DNA from: CAYTGR01 sp964437445
GTDB taxonomy: Bacteria; Chloroflexota; Anaerolineae; B4-G1; SLSP01
Length of the DNA stretch: 64,000 bases
Direction: 5' to 3'
Assembly (NCBI GenBank): GCA_964437445.1
Contig: CAYTGR010000013.1
Location: 23,934-87,933, forward strand
Part shown: piece by piece, positions 17,850 to 26,252 of the stretch
How the letters are laid out: the number at the start of each line of letters is the position of its first letter
Position numbering within the stretch: position 1 is the first letter of the stretch
The notes under the pieces: generated by a model
What the model was told of the DNA's origin: nothing
Seen by the model: the letters and a program-made list of their open reading frames with translations, nothing else
Databases searched by the model: none
Position numbers and translations under genes: made by a program

Positions 17850-18269
17850 ATGTTTAAAATTGCCCAGCGCCGTGAACAGGGACAGAGTCTGGTGGAATTT
17901 GCACTTTTGTTGCCGTTGTTGCTGATTTTGTTGTTGGGAGTGCTTGACCTGGGGCGTGTTTTTTACGTTTTGGTAGCCTTGAAAGACGCTGCCGACGAAG
18001 GAGCTACCTACGCTGCCATCCGACCATCGGATACCCAGGGAATTCAATTGCGAACTGCGGATGCTTCTGGCTCATTAGTGACCATTGATCCGGCCCAGGT
18101 GACGGTGGTGCGGCCGGCGACGGTAGTCCCCGGTGCTCCGATCACGGTGACGGTTGAGCACTCTTTTGAATTCTTCAACCCCTTCATTGCCCCGGTGCTT
18201 ACCAGCGCTGCGAACAACAGTATGGTCCTGCATACCAATTCCACTCATCCCATTATTTCAGTGCGGTGA
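17850..18269 (+). CDS. TadE-like pseudopilin
   Basis: 139 residues, near the normal TadE length. REQGQSLVEFALLLPLLLIL (about 8-28) is the prepilin-like segment with the conserved Glu. It is followed by a DLGRVFYVLVALKDAADEGA stretch homologous to that in the fused protein at 13719 (about residues 30-55). The short exported domain has no linkers. The ribosome site AGGAGG is 7 nt before the ATG. It stands alone after a terminator but shares an upstream element with the TadG-like gene, so co-regulation is probable. Confidence 0.85.
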   Translation: MFKIAQRREQGQSLVEFALLLPLLLILLLGVLDLGRVFYVLVALKDAADEGATYAAIRPSDTQGIQLRTADASGSLVTIDPAQVTVVRPATVVPGAPITVTVEHSFEFFNPFIAPVLTSAANNSMVLHTNSTHPIISVR

Positions 18270-18394
18270 GTGCGCGCGTTGAGGTGGGGGCAGGGCTGGC
18301 GAAGGGGGCGGATGGATGATCACCCATGAGGGTAGGAATTAGGATTTGCGCTGTCTAGGGATAATTTAAGACAAGACTGTTGAGAATGAAAATC

Positions 18395-18426
18395 TGCCGC
18401 CGGGGGTAAATTATCCCCCGGCGGCA
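18395..18426. terminator. Perfect 12-bp GC hairpin (terminator-like)
   Basis: TGCCGCCGGGGG (18395-18406) and CCCCCGGCGGCA (18415-18426) are exact complements around TAAATTAT. No T-tract follows, so it may be a Rho-assisted or processing structure rather than a classical intrinsic terminator. Confidence 0.5.
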
Positions 18427-18595
18427 ATGTTGCTGGTTGGCGGGCGATCCCGGCGCTGGCGCCGGTCCGGTGGCGGGTGCAACCGCCTGGACCCGATGGC
18501 GTGGCTCAAGAAAAACCGCCCCCAGCACGTAATGGCTCCGTTATCGCCTCCACGGGGAGTTTATCTTACGCAAAACATACCTGTATCCACATTTG

Positions 18596-18604
18596 TGTTA
18601 TAAT
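18596..18604 (+). promoter_or_regulatory. Extended -10 promoter of the PHP-type hydrolase gene
   Basis: TGTTATAAT (TGnTATAAT) lies 71 bp before the ATG at 18676; no good -35 is present, as usual for extended -10 promoters. Confidence 0.5.
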
Positions 18605-18675
18605 GTGCCCCTGTTTTGCTGTTGCCGGCGCTCTCAACCGTATGATTTTTGCAGACTCTGTTCAGGAGGCTTAAC

Positions 18676-21138
18676 ATGCACTTGCACCGTTCCCGCATCG
18701 TGTGCGCCCTGGTGGGGCTGGCGCTCCTCGGCGCGTTCTGGCTGTCCGGCGTCCGGCCGGGCTCCGGGCCGGTCCAGATCGCTCGCGCTCAGACCACCGG
18801 CGTCACGCCCACCGGCCTCCAGGACTATGAGCGCTGGGTGGGCTCGCTGCATTCCCACGTCGGCATGGACGGTGACGATGGCGCGAATGGCTCCACCGCC
18901 GCGCAGGCCTTCGCCTACGCCCGCAACCTGCCCCATCTCCAGTATTTCGCCGTCAGCCCCCACCTGCACGCTTCCCGCAGCGGCGACGCCACCCTCTGGT
19001 ATGAAAACACCTACGATACCCTCCGGGCGCAGGCGGCCGGCGCTACTACCGCCGACTTTGTGGCCGTGGCCGGGGTGGAGGTCGGTACAATCTCCAAAGG
19101 CGGCCACTGGAATCTCTTCAATGCCCAGGACCTGGTGGGACAGGATCATCCCGACGGTGACTGGAACGACGCCGATGACTACTACGATCATCTTGCCGGG
19201 CTGGGGGCTGCCAGGGAGCTGGTCGCGGCGCAATTCAACCATCCCAACACCACTGACTTTGGCAACCGCTACGACGCCAATGCCGCGCCCTACGTTGGCA
19301 CGCTCGCCGTCTCCAGCGGGCCGGCCTTCTCTGCTGCTACCGATTTCGGCGACAGTGGCAGCAATTACGAATCGGTCTGGGCGCATTTCCTGAGTCTGGG
19401 CTGGAAACTGGCCCCGGCGGCCGATCAGGACAATCACAACGCCACATGGGGCGCCTCGTCCAGTGAGTACACCGTCATCGTGCGGCCCAAAGGGACGGCG
19501 TTGACGCCGGCCAACGTCGTGCAGGGGCTGCGGGAGCACATGACCTACGCCACCGAGGATGCCAACCTGCAATTAGGCTTCATCGCCAACGGTTGGAGCA
19601 TGGGGCAGACGATCGGCGGCAGCCCAAACGTGGCCTTCGTCGTCTGGTGGAACAATCCCTCGGCTACGATTTACAATCTCAACAACAATACGGCCCGCGC
19701 TGAGGCCGCCAGTGACGCCATTCAGAATATCTGGCTCTACAAAAACGGCTTTAGCACGCCGGTAGCGAGCTACCAGCCGCGGACGGTAAGCGGGGCGTGG
19801 GCAGTTACCGTCACCGCCACGGCGGGGGACTGGTTCGTGGTCAAATTCCAGGACAGCAGTACATTAGCGACCACTGGCCGGACAACCGACCTGGCCTGGT
19901 CGGCCCCGGTCTGGTACGATCCGGCGCACGCCGACGTACCGCTGACCGTCAACGGGGCTGCCCCCGTGCCGGTGGCCGGGGTCGCCCTGAGCGGGCCGCT
20001 CAGCGGGACCGTGGGGGCGACTTCAGCCTTTACCGCCACAGTTACGCCGTTCTCGGCAACGTTGCCCATCACTTACGTCTGGGAGGCAGTTGGACAGGCT
20101 CCGCTCACCCACACCGGCGGCTTGAGCGATACGGCAATGTTGGCCTGGGGTATGCCGGGGACCTACCCGGTGACGGTCACCGCGCGCAACGCGGCCGCCA
20201 GCGTCCAGGCCAGCCAGATTATGGTGGTCGTAGCACCTCCGGCCTCCACCGCCGTCGCTGTTGAGGGTGTCGCTCTGAGCGGGCCGCTCAGCGGGACCGT
20301 GGGGGCGACTTCAGCCTTTACCGCCACAGTTACGCCGTTCTCGGCAACGTTGCCCATCACTTACGTCTGGGAGGCAGTTGGACAGGCTCCGCTCACCCAC
20401 ACCGGCGGCTTGAGCGATACGGCAATGTTGGCCTGGGGTATGCCGGGGACCTACCCGGTGACGGTCACCGCGCGCAACGCGGCCGCCAGCGTCCAGGCCA
20501 GCCAGATTATGGTGGTCGTAGCACCTCCGGCCTCCACCGCCGTCGCTGTTGAGGGTGTTGCCCTGAGCGGGCCGCTCAGCGGGACCGTGGGAAGCATGGC
20601 GACCTTCACGGCCACGGTCACGCCGCTTTCAGCGACGTTGCCTATCACCTATGTCTGGGCGGTGACCGGGCAGCCGCCAATCACCTGCACCAACGAGGGG
20701 TTGACCAGCACCGTCACGTTCCCCTGGCTGCTGGCCAGGACCCAGGAGGTCACCGTGACCGCGGTCAATATCCAGGGGAGCGCTACCGCGACACAACCGG
20801 TTTCAGTGACGGAGCCGGTGGCCGGGGTGGCCGTAGCCGGGATGTGGCTCAGCGGTCCCGGCCAGGTGCTGGTCGGAACCGGGGCCACGTTCACTGCCAC
20901 GGTCACGCCGCCCGACGCAACCGTGCCGCTCACGTACACCTGGCAGGCCACCGGGCAACTGCCGGTCACGCACACGCACGCGCAACTGAGTGACACCGTC
21001 GCCTGGACGTGGGACACCCCTGGTATCCAGACGTTCACCGTGACCGTCCAGAATATCGGCGGGCCGGTGGTCCAGGTCGCCGCCGTGACCGTGACCGCGC
21101 ACACGCTCTATGTGCCGCTGGTCCTGGCGCAGTGGTAG
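18676..21138 (+). CDS. Exported PHP-type metallohydrolase (CehA/McbA-like) with tandem Ig-like repeats and PLVLA tail
   Basis: 820 residues. The ATG at 18676 has AGGAGG at the correct distance and begins a signal peptide; an ATG at 18649 has no ribosome site. The N-terminal half (about 50-400) looks like a PHP phosphoesterase fold: GSLHSHVGMDGDDG (His59, His61), AVAGVEVGTISKGGHWN, QFNHPNT and AADQDNHNAT can supply metal ligands. From about 435 come beta-rich Ig-like repeats of 96 residues; copies 1 and 2 (about 19987-20263 and 20275-20551) are almost identical in DNA, and later copies diverge. It ends LYVPLVLAQW, like other exported proteins here. Substrate unknown; the repeats probably position the enzyme outside the cell. 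Confidence 0.75.
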   Translation: MHLHRSRIVCALVGLALLGAFWLSGVRPGSGPVQIARAQTTGVTPTGLQDYERWVGSLHSHVGMDGDDGANGSTAAQAFAYARNLPHLQYFAVSPHLHASRSGDATLWYENTYDTLRAQAAGATTADFVAVAGVEVGTISKGGHWNLFNAQDLVGQDHPDGDWNDADDYYDHLAGLGAARELVAAQFNHPNTTDFGNRYDANAAPYVGTLAVSSGPAFSAATDFGDSGSNYESVWAHFLSLGWKLAPAADQDNHNATWGASSSEYTVIVRPKGTALTPANVVQGLREHMTYATEDANLQLGFIANGWSMGQTIGGSPNVAFVVWWNNPSATIYNLNNNTARAEAASDAIQNIWLYKNGFSTPVASYQPRTVSGAWAVTVTATAGDWFVVKFQDSSTLATTGRTTDLAWSAPVWYDPAHADVPLTVNGAAPVPVAGVALSGPLSGTVGATSAFTATVTPFSATLPITYVWEAVGQAPLTHTGGLSDTAMLAWGMPGTYPVTVTARNAAASVQASQIMVVVAPPASTAVAVEGVALSGPLSGTVGATSAFTATVTPFSATLPITYVWEAVGQAPLTHTGGLSDTAMLAWGMPGTYPVTVTARNAAASVQASQIMVVVAPPASTAVAVEGVALSGPLSGTVGSMATFTATVTPLSATLPITYVWAVTGQPPITCTNEGLTSTVTFPWLLARTQEVTVTAVNIQGSATATQPVSVTEPVAGVAVAGMWLSGPGQVLVGTGATFTATVTPPDATVPLTYTWQATGQLPVTHTHAQLSDTVAWTWDTPGIQTFTVTVQNIGGPVVQVAAVTVTAHTLYVPLVLAQW
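19987..20600 (+). repeat. In-frame 288-bp tandem repeat within the PHP-type gene
   Basis: The unit starting GCGGGCCGCTCAGCGGGACC recurs with a period of 288 bp (96 codons). The first two units are nearly identical over about 277 bp, and a third diverges after about 55 bp. This points to a recent duplication or gene conversion within the Ig-like repeat region. Confidence 0.85.
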
Positions 21139-21246
21139 CAGGATACAAAAGTCCAGCCGCATCATGATGCTGGCGTCGCCGGTGAGCTGGCGGCGCCAGC
21201 GTTCAAGGGATTGGCTCTCACCGGGTCTCCCCCGCAGGGGGCCGTT

Positions 21247-22299
21247 TTACAGGTCCTCCGGCAGATGGATGGCAAACCGGCACACGTCATCGCCCCGGAG
21301 CACCGAGGCGACGATTTCAATCGTTACCGGTCGGCCAATCGCCCCTTCAAATTGCCGGCGATACCAGCCCGAGCCGCAGTAGCAGAAGGCCACCGGCATC
21401 CCTTGATCCAGCTGATGGCGGATCAGCGGGCAGAAGCAATAGGCGCTGCGCCGCTCTAGCTCGGTTTTAGCCGCGGTGTAAGCCTGCGGGTCGCGGGGCC
21501 CTTTGGTGGCGTAGATCGTATGGCCTGCGCGCGTGGGGTGCTCGCCCCAGCCCGGGTCGTGTTCCATCAAGTCAAGGACGGCGTCCACGGCCTGGAGACC
21601 GTCGTGGGTTTGGGCATATGCTGCATCAAAGGCGGCCTTGAGTTTGGCGACCTGGCCCGGCGGGAAGACGTGGGCGCAACCGGAGAGGATGTTATACTTT
21701 TGCTGTTCGTCCGCCAGGCCCTCCAGCCGTTCCAGCATTCCTTTTACCCACAGAAAGCGCTCCTCTGGGCGAGAGGTGATGCTCAACGTTTCGCTCCCTT
21801 GCATCACCACGGCGCGTGCCTCTTGACCCAGGACTTGTTCCAGACCGTGGGCCAGCTTGCCGTTCCAGTCATGGATGATGTACTGTGCTTCGGTCCCCGG
21901 CCCGCCTGGATGGGCGGCGTCGGTGTACACTTCGCGCCCAAACTCGTCAGAGATGAGGGCGTGCTCGGCGGCGTAGGCGTAGAGCTGGCTGTAAGTTTCC
22001 CGGAGCTTTTCGGGCGCATCCTGATGGACGAGGGCGAGCACTTCCAGGGCCGGCAAAACCCTGGTGCGGAGGGTCGGCGTCGTGACTTCGCGCTGGACAG
22101 GGAAGCCAATTTCGGCGTCGTACCCATCGGTGACGCTGGTGACAAACTGGAAGAGGGCGAAGGGCGCCCCGGCGATAACGTCCTCTGGCAACTCCTGAAC
22201 CATTTGAGCCAGGAGCGGCCCGATATCGCTGCGCCGTTGTACCACAAACCTGGCTGTGGCCACCAGACTGGCTGCTAAATGCTTGTGCTGAATCTCCAT
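21247..22299 (-). CDS. GyrI-like effector-binding domain fused to a Cys-rich C-terminal domain
   Basis: 350 residues, with AAAGGAG before the start. The N-terminal about 140 residues resemble a GyrI-like/AraC effector-binding fold (APFALFQFV, YDAEIGFPVQ, VLPALEVLALVHQDAPEKL, then a short YSQLYAYAAEH helix and a GREVYTD edge). The middle is helical. The C-terminal 80 residues contain SAYCFCPLIRH, FCYCGSGWYRRQFE and DDVCRFAIHLP: several Cys with His, like metal- or small-ligand-binding V4R/DUF6144-type domains, although I cannot fix the family. No DNA-binding domain is present. It may sense a hydrophobic or amphipathic ligand; this is inference. It stands alone on the minus strand. Confidence 0.65.
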   Translation of the reverse strand: MEIQHKHLAASLVATARFVVQRRSDIGPLLAQMVQELPEDVIAGAPFALFQFVTSVTDGYDAEIGFPVQREVTTPTLRTRVLPALEVLALVHQDAPEKLRETYSQLYAYAAEHALISDEFGREVYTDAAHPGGPGTEAQYIIHDWNGKLAHGLEQVLGQEARAVVMQGSETLSITSRPEERFLWVKGMLERLEGLADEQQKYNILSGCAHVFPPGQVAKLKAAFDAAYAQTHDGLQAVDAVLDLMEHDPGWGEHPTRAGHTIYATKGPRDPQAYTAAKTELERRSAYCFCPLIRHQLDQGMPVAFCYCGSGWYRRQFEGAIGRPVTIEIVASVLRGDDVCRFAIHLPEDL

Positions 22300-22767
22300 T
22301 TCACTCCTTTTTTAAGTTCTGGGATCACTTTCCCTGCCCGGCTAACACCTGCTGAAGATTCCTCGTGGCCCAGGATAACCGCGCCGCTTTTTTTCTCCGG
22401 CAGTAAGTCAGAGAATTTGTCCCACTGAAGCCCATGCCGCCGTGGCTGGCCGTTTCCACCCTGTCAAAGAGCAGGAGCCTTTTTCAGTATACTGAGGCTT
22501 GGAGCGCTTGTCATCGTCTAAAATGAGGATTTAGCCGGCTATTTAACGCCACCAGGAGGACCTGTCACTCCACATTTCGCTGATGAGGGCCGGTTTTATG
22601 CTCAACGCCCAGCTGAGACCTGCGGAAAGGCGGCCGTTGGTGTAGCAAATTCCATGACTCTGCAGAGAAAAGCTCTTTTACCGCTGAATGTGCTGAGTAC
22701 GCAGAGAATTGTCTGAAAACTCAGTGTTCTCTGCGTACTCAGCGGGAGATTTTTTCGGGGCGGTCTT
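22300..22767. other. Intergenic region with long hairpin
   Basis: 468 bp without a recognisable gene between two minus-strand genes. The main feature is the 17-bp perfect inverted repeat at 22692-22743 just after the GNAT stop. Confidence 0.6.
22692..22743. repeat. 17-bp perfect inverted repeat
   Basis: GCTGAGTACGCAGAGAA (22692-22708) and TTCTCTGCGTACTCAGC (22727-22743) are exact complements around an 18-bp loop. It is downstream of the GNAT gene (stop at 22768, minus strand). In that direction it could end transcription, but the T-run is on the other side (GATTTTTT at 22748-22755). Confidence 0.7.
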
Positions 22768-23349
22768 CTATGTATCATGATTTAGCAGAGCGTACAAATA
22801 CACATCCTGATAGCGTCCCTTCCAAAAGCCGAACTCGCGCCGTACTCCTTCCCGGTCAAAACCGAGTTTCTCCAGGACGCGGATGGAGCCGCCATTGTCG
22901 GGGATGACCAGCGCCTCAATGCGGTGGACAGGCATCAGGTCCTGTGGGCCGAAGCTGAAACGGATTATCGCCTGCAAGGCTTCGGTCATGAAGCCTTTGT
23001 GCCAGTGATCGGGATGGAGTTCGTAGCCGGCCTCCACAGTCTGCGTCCCGCGTCGCACGCTGAAATAGCCGCATGAACCAATCACAAGGGCCGGGTTTTC
23101 TCGCAGGGCAATCGCCCAGCGGAAGCCCATCTTGTCCTTGAACAGATTCATCCGGCTCTTGACACGTGCCTCGGCCTCGTTGATGGATTGCAGCGGCTCG
23201 GTTTCCAGCCACTCGTTGACATCCGCGCGGCGCAATATATCAAATACTGCCTGGGCGTCGTCCAGACTAAACTCACGCAGAATTAGTCTTTGAGTGGTCA
23301 ATACGGGAAAAGTGCAGGGAGCTGGCGAGTTTTCGCTATCATGGTTCAT
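22768..23349 (-). CDS. GNAT acetyltransferase, RimJ/RimL type
   Basis: 193 residues, a typical length. It has the Acetyltransf_3 pattern: an N-terminal TQRLILREFSLDDAQAVFDI, a middle VIGSCGYFSVRRGTQTVEAGYELHPDHWHKGFMTEAL (beta4 and the acetyl-CoA loop) and EALVIPDNGGSIRVLEKLGFDREGVRREF near the end. These enzymes acetylate N-termini of ribosomal proteins or small amines; this member's substrate cannot be deduced. I see no strong ribosome site. The gene is not in an obvious operon. Confidence 0.85.
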   Translation of the reverse strand: MNHDSENSPAPCTFPVLTTQRLILREFSLDDAQAVFDILRRADVNEWLETEPLQSINEAEARVKSRMNLFKDKMGFRWAIALRENPALVIGSCGYFSVRRGTQTVEAGYELHPDHWHKGFMTEALQAIIRFSFGPQDLMPVHRIEALVIPDNGGSIRVLEKLGFDREGVRREFGFWKGRYQDVYLYALLNHDT

Positions 23350-23537
23350 CGGATTACCTCAGATAGGAGTTATCTGCAGGATTGTGAATTCATTATATCC
23401 GACTTTGCCGGGGGCGGCAATTGGCCGGGCGCCATCCGGGTGCGTTTCAGTTCTCGGGCCATTTTTGCCAGTCAAGGGGATTTTTTAAAAAGGGGAGATT
23501 TTGTGCGCGGGTTGAGCGGTCGGGCAGCGACGTTGAA

Positions 23538-23562
23538 GAGAGCCTGCGCGTGGCAGGCTCTC
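23538..23562 (-). terminator. Hairpin downstream of the carbohydrate-binding operon
   Basis: GAGAGCCTGC (23538-23547) and GCAGGCTCTC (23553-23562) form a 10-bp stem with a 5-nt loop, 70 bp past the stop at 23632 on the minus strand. A short T-rich stretch (TTCAACGT) follows in that direction. Confidence 0.5.
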
Positions 23563-23631
23563 CTGGCCTTGCCGCTTCAGCCCCTGGATGGGGAAAGACG
23601 GCAATGGAAGTTCTGCTGGGATTGTTTTCCC

Positions 23632-25551
23632 TCAGGGTCGCTGCCCGCCGGGAAGACCTGGGTTGCCGCCTGGCCGGCCAGGGCCGCCCTCCACAGCCGA
23701 GCCGGCACTGGTGACCATGCTGGAAATCGTAAAACTGGTAATCTGAGTGCCGGCGGTATAGGTTCCACCAGAATATAGACCGTCGGTCACTGTACCGGTT
23801 GAACTTCCACCAGTGTAGACCAGATAGGTTGTCCCATTCTTGAGTTCAGGTGAGCACAACACGACTGACTGGTACACTTTGGTCGGTACAAAGGTCAGAA
23901 TGCCCTCGCCATCTTGAGTTTCAATGTGGACCGGCGTCCCGGCAGCCTGCTGGCTGGCGAAATTATACAGCACTGAATACTGCGTGGAGGAAGCACTGGG
24001 GGCTTGGGCCATGCCGGCGCTGCCCGCAGCCACCAGAAGACCGCCGGTGACCTTAAACTCGCCGGTATAATCCAGGGGACCGTTCCCGTTGTCGGTGGGC
24101 CCGTTGACGATCACCGTCCCGCCGGTCATGGCAATGGGACCGTTGGCGTCAATCCCGTCGCCGCCAGCATCAATGACGATGTAGCCTCCGTTGAGGTAAA
24201 GTGGATAGTTGCCGGCCGCCATGAAGTCGTTTTGCCCCGGGCGCTCGTTGACTGAAGAGCCATCCACGCCGCCGGCGGTGTTGATCCCATCGTCGCTGGC
24301 CAGCAGGTGGATCTCCCCGCCATTGATCGTAATCATGGCGCTTTCAATCCCCTCATAGGATTGGGTAATGTTCAGCTGGCCGCCGCTGATAGTCAGGGTA
24401 GCATCGGAATGGAGGCCGTCATCGCCGGAGGTTAGCAGCAGTTCCCCGCCGCTTAGCGTTAAACTGCCGTTGGAATGGATCGCGTCATCTGCGGAATCAA
24501 TGGTGATCATACCACCGGTAATGGCAATATCCACGCCGGCCTTCAGCCCTTTGGCACTGGCCGTAGTATCCGCGTCGCTGGCGCTGCTTTCCATGCCTTG
24601 ATTGCCCCAGCCAGCTTGATGACTGACGCCGTTGCTGCTGCCGCCACCCGAGACGAGGGCAAGAGTGCCGCTGCTGACCACCAGCCTGGTCGCGGCCTGC
24701 ACCGCGTCCAGCCCGGCCGTGATGTTCAAAGTGCCGCCCTCAATGACAATGTACCCCTTTTCAGCATCGTCCGTATTGTTGGCTTGCAGCCCGTCGCCCC
24801 CCGCGTTGACCGTGATTGTTCCGGCTTTGACCGCAATGGAGTCCCGGCCCTTGATACCATCGTTGGTGGCGTTGATGATGAGCGTGCCGCCGGTAATTTT
24901 CAGATCGTCTTTGCTGACAATGCCGTGGTTATAGGTGGCGTTGACGGTGAGTGCACCGTTGCCGTTAAAAGTGAGGTCATCATGGCTGAAAATCGCCGCA
25001 TTGGGCTCATCTGATTCCGCGCTCTCCAAGCGATAAGCGCTCCCGTCGGCGACATAGTTTTCAGTCCCGGCGGCCAGGGTGATGACCGTCTTCTCCGCAT
25101 TGGCTACGTAAATAGGCGCGCTGGTGGAGCAGGTGATGTTCGCTCCATTCAGCACAAGCCTGACGGTTTCTTTGTCCTCTGTATTGACGACAATCTGCCC
25201 GTCATTCAAGACGCCGCTGAGGCTGTACCGGCCGGCCTTCGTGATGGTGACGACCGTGCCGTTCACCGTGACGCCGTCCCCCTCAACGGTGACGGTATTG
25301 CCCTCCAACTTGATGTAGGACATACCGGAACTGTTGGTACTGGTATCCAGGTCCTCGCTTTCGTATTCTACGGTAATGGGGGCGTACACTACCGCCGCGT
25401 CCTGTTCCGTCTCGCCCGCGGGATTGGCTACGGTTCCGGCCTGGCCGGTCGCCGCCGCCAAAGTCCCCGCGCTGCCAACGGCAGCACCGGAACAAGCGGT
25501 GAAGGTCAAGATAAGAACGAAGAGCAATCCTAATGCTATGATTTTTTTCAT
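23632..25551 (-). CDS. Cthe_2159/DUF4353-type carbohydrate-binding lipoprotein
   Basis: 639 residues. The signal peptide ends with the lipobox TACS (Cys20), giving a surface lipoprotein. From about 85 the protein is a long series of short beta-helix-like turns with repeated GGTLNI, GGDGLQANN, SGDDGLHSD and DDGINTAGG motifs, the pattern of the Cthe_2159 domain. That domain was described as a polysaccharide-binding beta-helix in Clostridium thermocellum. The C-terminus is Gly/Pro-rich (GGPGRPGGNPGLPGG). It follows the DUF4956 and VTC genes on the same strand, a set often found together and sometimes with CotH kinases. Role in cell-wall or polysaccharide interaction is inferred from the family. 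Confidence 0.85.
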   Translation of the reverse strand: MKKIIALGLLFVLILTFTACSGAAVGSAGTLAAATGQAGTVANPAGETEQDAAVVYAPITVEYESEDLDTSTNSSGMSYIKLEGNTVTVEGDGVTVNGTVVTITKAGRYSLSGVLNDGQIVVNTEDKETVRLVLNGANITCSTSAPIYVANAEKTVITLAAGTENYVADGSAYRLESAESDEPNAAIFSHDDLTFNGNGALTVNATYNHGIVSKDDLKITGGTLIINATNDGIKGRDSIAVKAGTITVNAGGDGLQANNTDDAEKGYIVIEGGTLNITAGLDAVQAATRLVVSSGTLALVSGGGSSNGVSHQAGWGNQGMESSASDADTTASAKGLKAGVDIAITGGMITIDSADDAIHSNGSLTLSGGELLLTSGDDGLHSDATLTISGGQLNITQSYEGIESAMITINGGEIHLLASDDGINTAGGVDGSSVNERPGQNDFMAAGNYPLYLNGGYIVIDAGGDGIDANGPIAMTGGTVIVNGPTDNGNGPLDYTGEFKVTGGLLVAAGSAGMAQAPSASSTQYSVLYNFASQQAAGTPVHIETQDGEGILTFVPTKVYQSVVLCSPELKNGTTYLVYTGGSSTGTVTDGLYSGGTYTAGTQITSFTISSMVTSAGSAVEGGPGRPGGNPGLPGGQRP

Positions 25552-25595
25552 GTCACTTTATCCCCTTGATGGTTTGTGTAGTCACAGGCCCGGCG

Positions 25596-26252
25596 TTAAT
25601 TTTCATCCAACCGCTGCGTGGAAAAAAGTCCGGTATAGTCCAGGGACGGTTCGGTGGAACGGACTACCACGACTTCGTCCTGCGGTTCAGTATAGGTGAT
25701 TTTGATCTCCGCGACGTCGTGCAGAAAATCAATCTTCCCGATTTCGCAGCGGAGGATATCCAGCCCTGTCCGCTCGCGCAGGTCGGCGAGCAAGGACTGG
25801 TAGTGTTCCGGTTTGATCCACTCAATACGCTCATACGTAATGGATTTCTGGCTGACGTTGCGCAGACCCCATTCCTTCTCAATCAAAAGCAACATCGCTG
25901 CAATTGCCAGATCGGCAATGACCAGGCTGGCGTAAACTTCCTGCGCGATCAACACCGCGTTGATGACCGGGAGCGCCAGCATCACGAACAGGTACGACAT
26001 CTCGCGGATCGGGATGGGATCGGTGCGAAAGCGCAGGATTGTGAAGATGGCAAAGAGGCTGAGGCCCAACCCTATACTGAAATCTACGTCGCTGAGCAAA
26101 CTGGTGATCAAGAAAGCCAGCGTGTTGAACGTCAGAAACATCAGGACATAGTTCTTATCGCGCCTGGCGGGAGCATAGATGTAGCGCACGATCAAAAGTG
26201 CTACCCCGCCGTTGAACAGAAAACTTAAGCCAAAGACCAGAAAATCGTCCAT
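25596..26252 (-). CDS. DUF4956 membrane protein
   Basis: 218 residues. I chose the start at 26252 (GGAGAG upstream) because it overlaps the stop of the VTC gene by one base (TAATG), a sign of translational coupling; an ATG at 26285 would lie inside that gene. Four or so transmembrane helices occur in the first 120 residues (FLVFGLSFLFNGGVALLIV, NYVLMFLTFNTLAFLITSLL, FSIGLGLSLFAIFTIL, EMSYLFVMLALPVINAVLIA). The conserved FAIFTILRFRTDPIPIREMSYLF stretch marks DUF4956. A soluble C-terminal part follows. It is found next to VTC polyphosphate polymerases and Cthe_2159 proteins, so it probably belongs to the same membrane complex. Function unknown. Confidence 0.85.
   Translation of the reverse strand: MDDFLVFGLSFLFNGGVALLIVRYIYAPARRDKNYVLMFLTFNTLAFLITSLLSDVDFSIGLGLSLFAIFTILRFRTDPIPIREMSYLFVMLALPVINAVLIAQEVYASLVIADLAIAAMLLLIEKEWGLRNVSQKSITYERIEWIKPEHYQSLLADLRERTGLDILRCEIGKIDFLHDVAEIKITYTEPQDEVVVVRSTEPSLDYTGLFSTQRLDEN

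Larger units (their letters stand above)
18270..18675. other. Intergenic region with perfect hairpin and extended -10
   Basis: 406 bp. It holds the 12-bp perfect hairpin at 18395-18426 and an extended -10 at 18596-18604 for the next gene. No coding potential was seen. Confidence 0.6.
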
